Made by a program: the position numbers and the translations under genes. A DNA stretch of 17,518 bases from Syntrophaceae bacterium UBA1163 (lineage in GTDB: Bacteria > Desulfobacterota > BSN033 > UBA1163): contig DBZJ01000219.1 in the NCBI GenBank assembly GCA_002311635.1, forward strand, positions 1 through 17,518, given 5' to 3'. This document shows, in pieces, positions 7,191-13,860 of this stretch. Positions within the stretch are counted from its first letter, which is position 1. Every line of letters begins with the position of its first letter. The notes under the pieces were generated by a model. The model saw nothing but the letters and a program-made list of their open reading frames with translations. It searched no databases and was not told the origin of the DNA.

Positions 7191-8436
7191 TCATGGTCTC
7201 ACTGCAATTTGTGCAACCAAACAATTAAGGGGAGCTTCAGGCAATGGATACCGGTCCAGTAAGCGAATAAATCGCTCCCAGAGCATACTTCTTTTCTGAG
7301 AACGCCGGTCCAACCACTTCCGCCATATCCGCTTTACTTGAAATAAGAAACGCGACAAAGCTTCATGGTTTCCGATAATTCCACAGTACTGATAATAGCC
7401 TTGAAGTTTTCGGACAAGGTTTGGATACTGAATCCTAATAAGCAAATGCCGATTGTTCCCACACCATTACACTACTCTTTTGAGGGATCGTCCAAAACGA
7501 TCCTTGGCCGTCTTGCGTTTGACAACAAGGCCCCCTTTCCGAGTTTTCCCCCAGTAGTGGGTGAACCCAGTGAGGTCAAATATCCCTGGCTTTGGATATG
7601 GTCCGGGACTTCCCTCGTAGGAGGTTTGTTTAAAGCGTCGGAAGTCTACCAGCCTTGTCTTCTCTGGATGGAGGCTCAAACCAAATCTCACGAATCGCTT
7701 CGGGAATACCGCCATTACCTTCTTGGCATCTTTCTCTAAAGAAAACACCATGAGAATATCATCCGAATACCGAACCAAGAAAGCATCTCCTGATAGCCGT
7801 GGCTTGACCTGTACCTCATACCACTTAATCAACACCTCATGGAGGAAGATGTTGGCTAACAAGGGAGAAATCACACCCCCTTGGGGCGTCCCACTCTCAA
7901 TCTCTTGAACCTTCCCCCCTCCAGCACTCCTGCTTTCAACCATTTCCCGATTACCCGTCGGATTACTCCATCTCGCACCCGTTTGTCCAGAAAATCCCTC
8001 AGATGGCTGTGATCCAATGTATCAAAGAATCTCTCAATGTCTACCTCCACAACAAACCTACCATCCATATTCATCAGGTTCTTCCACAGCTGGGCCAGAG
8101 CCTGATGGGCTGACCGACCTGGACGAAATCTATACGAACAGTCCAGAAAGTCTTCTTCGTAGATTGTTTCCAACACAAACACCACCGCCCTCTGCAGAAT
8201 CTTATCCTCAAAGGTCGGTATCCCTATCGGCCGCTTTTTCTTCCCATCTCCTTTCGGTATGTACACCCGTCTCACTGGTGGAGCTTTGTAGGTACCAGAC
8301 TTCAGACGTTCGAGTAAGGATTTGAAATTCTCTTCCAAGTTATTCTCGTACTCCTCCGCCGTCTGTCCATCTACCCCAACCGCTCCGTTCTTACGGGTAA
8401 GCCGATAAGCCTCTCTGAGCAATTTCGTGGCAAATT
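7191..8436 (-). pseudogene. ltrA: Group II intron reverse transcriptase/maturase (LtrA-like), broken
   Basis: Three minus-strand pieces form one protein. Piece 1 (8436 to about 7914) has the RT fingers and palm: [47 protein letters not shown] and [14 protein letters not shown]. Piece 2 (about 7919 to 7470) continues with [18 protein letters not shown] and the catalytic VRYSDDILMV (YxDD box, near 7769-7758). Piece 3 (7466 to 7191) is the maturase X domain: LVRKLQGYYQYCGIIGN, RKWLDRRSQKRSMLWERF, RYPLP. Pieces 1 and 2 are separated by a one-base loss in a C-run at 7914-7919 (adding one base restores [17 protein letters not shown]). Pieces 2 and 3 share a frame and are separated by a TAA at 7467-7469 where a Gln or similar residue is expected. 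The N-terminal RT0 region is replaced by IS630 sequence. The X domain and the RNA domains V/VI identify it as intron-encoded, not a retron or defence RT. Confidence 0.85.
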
Positions 8437-8736
8437 CCTCTGGAGGGGGCTCGTCCAAAACCTCCAAAATCCGACGCTCCGTCCTTGGGTCATATCGACT
8501 CGGAGCACCTTGGCGACGGGCGTCTTGAAGTCCCTTGATTTCTTCACGCTGAAACCGTGTCCGCCATTTGCTCACCCGTGCAGGCCGCGTCTTCAAGGTC
8601 TTGGCTATGCTCTGAGTACTCTGCCCCCAGCTGCCGCAAGAATGATTTTTGTCCTTTCGGTCAATCGATATTCTGTTGTCCCAGAACGCAACCGAGAAAA
8701 CAAGGTCGTCGTAACACATAACTCTAAATTATACAA
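8437..8736 (-). pseudogene. IS630-family transposase, 5' fragment
   Basis: This encodes the N-terminal helix-turn-helix part of an IS630/Tc1-type transposase: [21 protein letters not shown] in one frame, then [45 protein letters not shown] and [13 protein letters not shown] in the next. The two frames join at a C5 run (8624-8628). One more base would give AAAGGQSTQS, so this is a one-base deletion in a homopolymer. After LDEPPPE the IS630 pattern stops and group II intron reverse transcriptase takes over, so the catalytic DDE domain is missing. The apparent ATG at 8719 lies in the wrong frame for the upstream part. A TTG at 8736 opens the correct frame. This is a non-functional remnant. Confidence 0.75.
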
Positions 8737-8799
8737 TTAAGCACTAATGAATTCCTGCTTGGCTTTGTGGATGGATAGATCTCCCTTCGATCAGGCAAG

Positions 8800-8830
8800 A
8801 AAATGCCCCTTAACAGTATCTTAAGGGGCA
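8800..8830 (-). terminator. Rho-independent terminator after the DUF1329 gene
   Basis: TGCCCCTTAA (8804-8813) and TTAAGGGGCA (8821-8830) form a perfect 10-bp stem with a 7-base loop. On the minus strand the stem is followed by TTTTC. It starts 20 bases beyond the DUF1329 stop codon. It would end transcription of DUF1302-DUF1329 before the mobile-element block, so the YCF48 and RND genes need read-through or another promoter. Confidence 0.75.
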
Positions 8831-8850
8831 CTGGTCACAATCCCCGCCCA

Positions 8851-10317
8851 TTACTTGCCTATTTTCGTCAACCGGCCTACGCTGCAGTCTTCACGCGTCA
8901 GCCAAAAGGTGAATTGGTCAAAGTAGCCATGGAGCAAGGTGGAATGCGTGTCAACATGATCAGCCATTACATCATATAACCAAGTAAACCAACCTTGCTC
9001 AGGATAGAATCCAAATATATTTTCACCGGTTCGGTACAGACGTCCCTTCTTGTCAAAGTTTTCGACATAGAAGATATTGAAAGTTTCTTTATCCATATAC
9101 ATGATACGCTTGGAGTAAACATAGTTTGGATCTTGTTGAGTCAACTGAAGGACATACACAGGTCTTCGCTCAAATTCAACATTATGTAATTCCACGCCAC
9201 TTTTCGAGGTGAAAAACTGTGATCCATCCGATGTAAAGGTTGGAACAAGGTATTCCCGCTCTGCAATAATTTCATATTTATACGGGAACCGGGTTGGGGA
9301 TAAATTTACCGAAAATAAATAACTATCATCCAAAATCTGATCTGCCCCTGGCCAAGGGTCTTGAGTATCTTCCGCCGACAATTTTCGTATGCGTCTGATT
9401 TGGTTGAAGTACAAAAAGGATTGGTTATAATCCGAAGGATCTAAATAATGTATCTGAGCAATGACGTTGCCGATACTATCTTGGGGAGACAAAAAACGAA
9501 GGATATAAAGAAACTTCTCTTTTCTTTTTCTAGCCCTCTCATCATACCACCCTTTGGGTTCAAAGATACGCGCAGCGACCCTAAGCTGGTATTGATCATT
9601 TAATGCGAACCAATCCAGGCCCAGCTTTTTGTTAAAACCTTGGATAACAATAAGCCCCGCAGAATTACTAAATTCATAACGTAAGAGCCAATTATAAATG
9701 GCCTGCTGGGCCTTAAATTTTCCGGAAGGTCTTGGAAATGGGACGCCGGGCTGGAGACTGCTTACATTCAAAAATCCCTTATCATTCAGCTCGGTACGAC
9801 CCATGTTTTCCTTTGTAGCCTGACTGATCGCAAGAGAGTAGTAATATTGCCGTGTGGGGACAACCTTTATCACAGGAAAATTTCCTATAAAAGGCGGTGC
9901 ACCGGGAGCGAACTTTTGATAATGGTGCGGAATCATCAATTCTTTAAATGGAAATTTATCCTTGTCGTGATAGGAGTAGGTGCCCGGTATAATCTCCGGT
10001 GCAATCTTGCCTGTCTCATCTGGGGCCTTAAATCCTACCAAATCGGCCCAAACTCTTTTCATGGTCTCCACATCAAATGTCACCTTATCATAAACATCAG
10101 GAGGCAAGTACTTTTTTGGATTCAATCCCGTTTTCAAAATGGGCCTTGGATCGTCATTTAGATCTTTTTCACTCCTCCATTCATCCAGGGTAGGCACTTT
10201 CCTCGCTTTCCATTCATCTAAAGTCCAAGCCCATACGGTGGGTGCTACCGTCGCCAGCATTAGTAAGAAGACTGTAAATCCAATGCCAAACATCTTAAAT
10301 TTTTTAATTTTCTCCAC
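8851..10317 (-). CDS. DUF1329 periplasmic protein (LolA/LolB-like fold family)
   Basis: A 488-residue exported protein of the DUF1329 family, whose members adopt a lipoprotein-carrier-like half-barrel and are taken to bind hydrophobic molecules. Residues 1-30 are a signal peptide (basic VEKIKKFK, hydrophobic core FTVFLLMLATVA, cleavage after VWA). Just after it, TLDEW occurs twice 13 residues apart. Further on are stretches rich in aromatic residues (RQYYYSLAISQATKE, NWLLRYEFSNSAGL, PVYVLQLTQQDPNYVYSKRI) and a C-terminal DQFTFWLTREDCSVGRLTKI. The start is a GTG at 10317, preceded by GGGAGGAG. A GTG at 10356 would add 13 residues without a ribosome binding site. It lies 192 bases downstream of the DUF1302 gene, with a palindromic repeat and a 28-bp shared element between them, and is followed by a strong terminator. 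The length is typical of the family. Confidence 0.85.
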   Translation of the reverse strand: MEKIKKFKMFGIGFTVFLLMLATVAPTVWAWTLDEWKARKVPTLDEWRSEKDLNDDPRPILKTGLNPKKYLPPDVYDKVTFDVETMKRVWADLVGFKAPDETGKIAPEIIPGTYSYHDKDKFPFKELMIPHHYQKFAPGAPPFIGNFPVIKVVPTRQYYYSLAISQATKENMGRTELNDKGFLNVSSLQPGVPFPRPSGKFKAQQAIYNWLLRYEFSNSAGLIVIQGFNKKLGLDWFALNDQYQLRVAARIFEPKGWYDERARKRKEKFLYILRFLSPQDSIGNVIAQIHYLDPSDYNQSFLYFNQIRRIRKLSAEDTQDPWPGADQILDDSYLFSVNLSPTRFPYKYEIIAEREYLVPTFTSDGSQFFTSKSGVELHNVEFERRPVYVLQLTQQDPNYVYSKRIMYMDKETFNIFYVENFDKKGRLYRTGENIFGFYPEQGWFTWLYDVMADHVDTHSTLLHGYFDQFTFWLTREDCSVGRLTKIGK

Positions 10318-10337
10318 TTTTTTTCTCCTCCCTTTAT

Positions 10338-10365
10338 AGTGTAGTGAATCTAACACTTCTTTACA
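10338..10365. repeat. 28-bp shared element, copy A (upstream of the DUF1329 start)
   Basis: Plus strand AGTGTAGTGAATCTAAC then ACTTCTTTACA. It matches 17491-17518 at 24 of 28 positions, in the same orientation and at nearly the same distance (20 versus 17 bases) from a minus-strand start codon. It could be an operator, a leader element or a dispersed repeat. Confidence 0.6.
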
Positions 10366-10379
10366 TAAATTCCGAGGCC

Positions 10380-10444
10380 GTCATTACTGCAAAGGCTGGA
10401 ATCCCGCCCAAAAACTCTGGATTCCCGGTCAAGCCGGGAATGAC
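10380..10444. repeat. Dispersed palindromic intergenic repeat
   Basis: The arms GTCATTACTGCAAAGG... and ...CAAGCCGGGAATGAC are imperfect inverted copies, with GGAATCC/GGATTCC inside. The right arm holds an 8-bp hairpin, ATTCCCGG-TCAAG-CCGGGAAT (10421-10441). One minus-strand translation reads CHSRLDRESRVFG, the well-known spurious peptide of the proteobacterial palindromes with consensus like GTCATTCCCG...GGAATCC. It separates the DUF1302 and DUF1329 genes and may affect the stability of their shared transcript. Confidence 0.65.
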
Positions 10445-10509
10445 AAATAAAGGATAGACATTTCTGAATCACTACAATAGTTTTTCTATGCTTTAGGTCC
10501 CAGGCCCTC

Positions 10510-12030
10510 CTAATCCCATTTGTATTCAGCCTTAAAATAAATTTGATTCTTGTCTTTAAACAGCTGAAATGATTGATTTGTCTGCTTTCCGGCAAATAAC
10601 AATGCCCCTACGTTAAAGTGCCAATTATGAGTATAATCATATGCCAAATCGAGTTTATAAAAGTCTGCATGGCAATCAATGCTATGCATCCAAAAAACTG
10701 TAGGGACTAATCTCGCATTAAAATATGAGGTATTGACCAATAGTGTTGTCATATAGTTGTTCGCATATAGAGTTGGGTTATTCATGTCCGAGAGCAGGTA
10801 ATTTGTTGGATAATTGAAGATTTTTCGGTCGTAAAATTGGGCACTTATCAGAAAAGAGGCTTTGGGGTTCAAGGGATCAATTTTCACCTTCCAATCCATC
10901 CCGATGGCAGCATGCAATTCATCATGTTTTTCAATGGTGTTAATTGCGGTGTTTGATGCGTTATCAAATTCGTAAAGGACCTCCAGACGCAGAACTGGCT
11001 CAGGCGCCCCCCCGAATGGTATTTTCAAGAAGGGTACATCCCTTGTAAAGGTAGCACCCAAAAATTTGAGAGGGGCGTAGTAGCCTTTAAAGGGGAGATG
11101 GAGGAGCAATTCCCCGTCTGAAGCGACGCCGATGACCGGGGCTCCCACCGTTTGCCACACAGGATCAAGGTTCCGACCATAAAAGCCATTTAAAGTGACA
11201 ACAGCATTCCATAGCATAGCCTCAATCTTAGCAGCGTACTCAAATCCTTCGGGATCGAAACTACTGGGCGATTTAAGACCCCATAAAGGTGAACCCAAAT
11301 GGGCTTTCCCGCCAGGGAAAGGGCCATAAACAACGACGTTTGGGGACCATATGCCTCCAACATCGTTGCCAACCTCATAGAACAGGGCCTGATTGGGAAT
11401 AAACTTTGCGTTGGGGTTAAAGACGAATTGAGCCCCTATTTCTTGTAACCACTTCGACATGACCGGAATGGAATATTCACCCCGGGCTAGCCAGACCGGA
11501 ATGATTGTGTTTTCGAACTTGACATCGCTAAATCCACGGCGCTGGTCTATAGGATTGATCTGATCCATTAGCCGGAACCCGTCAGTTTGCCCCCAACTTA
11601 CAATCTGTTTACCTATCCGCATCATGAAATTCTCTGAAGACCAAGTAACATGGGCTTCGTTCAGCACCTGCCAGTATTTATCATCGAAGTTTAGGTGACC
11701 GTGCGATTCCTCAAATAATTGATCATTCCATTGCCTACCATCAGCTTTAACTTGGTAAATCCAATCTGCTGTCATTTTGGTTGAGGCATAGAGTTGCAAA
11801 TCCTTATATGGAGTGTATTTGCCTTCCAGAAAAAGGTTCCATAAGAAAGATTGAAAACCCCGTTCCGTATCATAGTGCTTACCTTCCAGACCATAAGATG
11901 CCCCCTGAGTCATATACCCTGCGAGACTCAACGGTTCATCAAACAACCTGGTTTCTAAAGCCTTGACGGGTTGTATCATAAGGGCCAATACTATAATAAG
12001 GGATAAAATCAATAGTTGGATTCTTTTCAT
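10510..12030 (-). CDS. DUF1302 outer-membrane beta-barrel protein
   Basis: A 506-residue outer-membrane protein of the DUF1302 family. Residues 1-25 are a signal peptide (MKRIQLLILSLIIVLALMIQ, cleavage after VKA). The mature chain is an alternating beta-strand series typical of barrels. It has the family motif region WSSENFMMRIGKQIVSWGQ followed by FRLMDQINPIDQRRGF, and it ends in a strand YFKAEYKWD, close to the usual C-terminal aromatic signal. The start ATG is preceded by AAGGGGG. DUF1302 proteins are usually found next to DUF1329 and are inferred to be channels or receptors for hydrophobic or aromatic compounds. The substrate is not known here. It is the first gene of the four-gene envelope module and probably the first of its transcript. 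Confidence 0.85.
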   Translation of the reverse strand: MKRIQLLILSLIIVLALMIQPVKALETRLFDEPLSLAGYMTQGASYGLEGKHYDTERGFQSFLWNLFLEGKYTPYKDLQLYASTKMTADWIYQVKADGRQWNDQLFEESHGHLNFDDKYWQVLNEAHVTWSSENFMMRIGKQIVSWGQTDGFRLMDQINPIDQRRGFSDVKFENTIIPVWLARGEYSIPVMSKWLQEIGAQFVFNPNAKFIPNQALFYEVGNDVGGIWSPNVVVYGPFPGGKAHLGSPLWGLKSPSSFDPEGFEYAAKIEAMLWNAVVTLNGFYGRNLDPVWQTVGAPVIGVASDGELLLHLPFKGYYAPLKFLGATFTRDVPFLKIPFGGAPEPVLRLEVLYEFDNASNTAINTIEKHDELHAAIGMDWKVKIDPLNPKASFLISAQFYDRKIFNYPTNYLLSDMNNPTLYANNYMTTLLVNTSYFNARLVPTVFWMHSIDCHADFYKLDLAYDYTHNWHFNVGALLFAGKQTNQSFQLFKDKNQIYFKAEYKWD

Positions 12031-12051
12031 AGTTCCCCCTTCTTAATCCTC

Positions 12052-12079
12052 ATAATAAGTTCGAAAAAAAATGAATTAA
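12052..12079 (-). promoter_or_regulatory. Weak sigma70-type promoter candidate for the DUF1302 gene
   Basis: On the minus strand, a TTAATT box (12079-12074) is followed after 16 bases by TATTAT (12057-12052), about 22 bases before the start codon. The -35 box is poor and the leader would be short, so this is tentative. Confidence 0.25.
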
Positions 12080-12138
12080 CTCCCTTCTACCTTATCCCCA
12101 TTAGATCATCAATATAAGATCATCGGTATAGCTTCTCA

Positions 12139-12372
12139 TCACCTCCTCTCGATGAAATCAAAGTACCAATAACTGCCTCCGCCGTGAAACTCAGCGGAAC
12201 CTAAAGACTCCCAAAAGCCAATACTCTTCTCATTCTGGGGGGTGGTTCCGGCTCTTCCCACAACAAATCTCCCTTCGGAATCGACCAAAAATATGTCGGT
12301 GATGGTGCCCCCGGTATCAAAGGCTACCAAATATCTACGTTGATCCGCGAGTGCTTTGCGTTCCTTTCCCAT
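12139..12372 (-). pseudogene. N-terminal fragment of a hydantoinase/oxoprolinase family subunit
   Basis: Only 77 codons remain of a gene that is normally 650-750 codons long. Residues 14-55 match the start of HyuA/oxoprolinase and acetone-carboxylase-type subunits: YLVAFDTGGTITDIFLVDSE (the ATP-binding DxGGTxTD motif), then VVGRAGTTPQNEKSIGFWESL. After SLGSAEF the similarity stops, and the frame ends at a TGA 16 codons later. The start is genuine: AAAGGAG lies 6 bases before the ATG. The remainder of the gene has been lost by deletion, leaving the fragment between the XRE-cupin remnant and the DUF1302 gene. The full gene would have acted in ATP-dependent amidohydrolysis or ketone carboxylation. 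Confidence 0.7.
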
Positions 12373-12503
12373 TTTCGCTCCTTTCAGGTCGCTTTATCCA
12401 ATTAGGCATTAATTATCTCCTTCCATAAGAAAATCTTATTCCCTCTCAAGATCGCAATCGAATCGTTTCCGTTTCCAAATCGGAAACCTTATACTGAAAA
12501 AAA

Positions 12504-13059
12504 TTATTGGCCTTTATACGAGAACATTACAGCCATAATCTTGGCTTTTTTCTCCCCAACACTTCTACCACTATGGGGTATTATAGAATCGAAATAGATA
12601 CTATCTCCTGCATTCAGTATATATTTTTTACCTTCGTAAACAAATTCATCTGTTCCTTCAAGAACGTACATGAATTCTTCACCCTCATGGGAAAAGACCG
12701 CCTTTTCTTCAAAAGCTGGCTCAATAAGGTATGGCTTCATATTCTTACCAAGTTTTTTGTAAGCCAACGCTTTATAATGGTTTCGGTAAACCGTTCCTCT
12801 TGAGGCGACTTCCTTCGCTTCATTTTTCTTTATAATACAAAGCCTTATATCTTGAGGTGCATTCGAATCTTCCGCTATCAAAAGATTAACATCGGCATTG
12901 AGACCAATAGCAATCTTAATTATTGAGACCAATAGCAATCTTAATTAATGTTGAAAAAGCCGGAGCTTTGTCAGAATTCTCTTTCTTGCAAATGTACCCT
13001 TTCGTTAGGCCGGCAAGTTTGACTAATCGCTCAAGGGACATTTTCATATTTTTGCGCAT
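12504..13059 (-). pseudogene. XRE-cupin transcriptional regulator split by a 25-bp tandem duplication
   Basis: Two frames make one HTH-plus-cupin regulator. The first, from an ATG at 13059 or 13047, encodes MKMSLERLVKLAGLTKGYIC and KKENSDKAPAFSTLIKIAIG, an XRE domain, and ends in a TAA at 12916-12918. The second, down to 12504, continues with ADVNLLIAEDSNAP and a cupin barrel: KPYLIEPAFEEKAVFSHEGEE, FMYVLEGTDEFVYEGKKYIL and AGDSIYFDSIIPHSGRSVG. Removing one copy of the perfect 25-bp repeat (12898-12947) restores IKIAIGLNADVNLL without a break, so the duplication is the lesion. The HTH part is also short at its N-terminus. Family members sense a small molecule in the cupin and repress nearby metabolic genes. 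The ancestral target may have been the adjacent hydantoinase-like gene, of which only a stub remains. Confidence 0.8.
12898..12947. repeat. Perfect 25-bp tandem duplication
   Basis: Two identical adjacent 25-base units (12898-12922 and 12923-12947), each beginning TTGAGACCAATAG and ending CAATCTTAATTA. Because 25 is not a multiple of 3, they shift the frame of the XRE-cupin gene. Confidence 0.95.
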
Positions 13060-13450
13060 CCTCTTTATGTTTCATAATGATCTTTTTCTTCCATCTTGAT
13101 CCGTCCTGCCCCCACCTTTTACTAAATTGCTGGTAAGAGGTTGGATTTACGTTCATTGTAGGACGCGCTTCTTTGTCTTCCTGTATCATAATAGGAAACG
13201 CTTGTCAAGAAAAAAATTTGAAACCATTTAAAAAAAATGATCCTGTCAAACCAATTTAGAAATGTACTGTTCCTACCAAAATAGAAGCGTCCCCTTTTCA
13301 AGTTGCGCACCTACGCCTAATTGAGCAAACTGATAACCTATCGTTTTAGCTCCTAAAACCAGTGCTGCCCAAACACTCATGCCCTACCTGATCTTAGAGA
13401 GTATTTTTACACCTATTTCTTATGGCGGAATTTCAGCTTCCTACTGGACT
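13060..13450. other. Non-coding or fully decayed stretch
   Basis: I see no convincing gene. A minus-strand open stretch (about 13270-13390) reads ALVLGAKTIGYQFAQLGVGA, then QLEKGTLLFW. It is protein-like but unassigned, and may be a further remnant of the CoA-transferase upstream of it. A perfect TTGACA (minus strand, 13208-13203) could be the -35 box of the XRE-cupin promoter, but its best-spaced -10 (TACAGG) is weak. The 62-codon frame at 13122-13310 has no support. Confidence 0.3.
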
Positions 13451-13672
13451 TCATATCTTCTCGGTTATCTTGCTTTTACCAGTGCCTGGATAGTTTGAGA
13501 CAATAGTTAGCCGCTTGGCTCCGTAATCGCGCAATGTCAAAATAAGATTTTGCGGCATATTTGCCAATGGCAAAACTCATTCCCCGGTCATTATTGTCAT
13601 TGTCGCCCGGTCAGGTATATCAGCCACTGCCTCGTCATAACTTGTATATATCTTTACTGTTGCCGTCCGCCG
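13451..13672 (-). pseudogene. 3-oxoacid CoA-transferase alpha-subunit remnant
   Basis: The minus strand reads VKIYTSYDEAVADIPDRATM, then an in-frame TGA, then MPQNLILTLRDYGAKRLTIV and SNYPGTGKSKITEKI, then a stop. This is the beginning of a family I CoA-transferase alpha subunit (AtoD/GctA/ScoA type): the strand KVY.S.DEAVADIPDGAT, the helix P.NLI.AL, and LT.VSNNAGTGK. The glycine-rich VGGFGL.G segment is garbled around the internal stop, and about 150 C-terminal residues are missing. It follows the nitronate monooxygenase remnant directly. The start codon seems lost (an AAAGGA stands before CTG near 13670). It is clearly dead. Confidence 0.65.
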
Positions 13673-13689
13673 CAGTCCTTTGTTTAGGG

Positions 13690-13857
13690 TCAATGACTAC
13701 CTATTGAGATACTCCGTAGAATCTTTTCTGCTTCAGCAACAATCTCTTTAACTATTTCCTTGGCACTCTTTATCTCCGCAATCATACCGGCTATCTGCCC
13801 AGCCGGGGCACAGCCGTATTCGGAGGGACAACTACAATGGATGCCCCTCATTTCCAT
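13690..13857 (-). pseudogene. C-terminal fragment of a nitronate monooxygenase / 2-nitropropane dioxygenase-like protein
   Basis: Fifty-five codons from a chance ATG, reading CSCPSEYGCAPAGQIAGMIAE and IKSAKEIVKEIVAEAEKILR. The pattern PAGQIAGMI.eI.saKEIv..Iv.Ea is the C-terminal end of FMN-dependent NMO/FabK-like proteins. The barrel and FMN-binding part are absent, and the ATG lies 3 bases after the stop of the hydrolase gene with no ribosome binding site. It is a 3' stub left by a deletion that brought the hydrolase gene next to it. Confidence 0.6.
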
Positions 13858-13860
13858 GTA

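Larger units (their letters stand above)
7111..8436 (-). mobile_element. Group II intron, 3' part only, inactivated
   Basis: Read on the minus strand, this has the reverse-transcriptase/maturase open frames followed by intron domains V and VI, ending at CTACCCGAC (7111). The 5' half of the intron (domain I and most of the rest up to the open reading frame) is missing, because the reverse transcriptase is fused directly to an IS630 transposase fragment near 8425-8440. The protein is broken by a frameshift in a C6 run (7914-7919) and a TAA at 7467-7469. It sits between the DUF1329 gene and the YCF48-like gene of one functional module. The first base after the intron end is only about 23 bases from the YCF48 start. 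It cannot splice or move by itself. Confidence 0.85.

Noticed and set aside
7191..8719. The reverse transcriptase as a retron, DGR or defence-type RT
   Set aside because: It has the maturase X domain (LQGYYQYCGI, RKWLDRRSQ) and is followed by a domain V hairpin and a domain VI with the expected end. It is therefore a group II intron protein, and it is broken.
10350..10595. An 81-codon minus-strand frame
   Set aside because: It is largely the translation of the palindromic repeat (CHSRLDRESRVFG) and the 28-bp element, overlaps the end of the DUF1302 gene and has no ribosome binding site.
12465..12487. Inverted repeat GTTTCCG ... CGGAAAC as a terminator for the cupin gene
   Set aside because: The stem is only 7 bp with a 9-base loop and no T-run on the minus strand. 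It may be an operator or chance.
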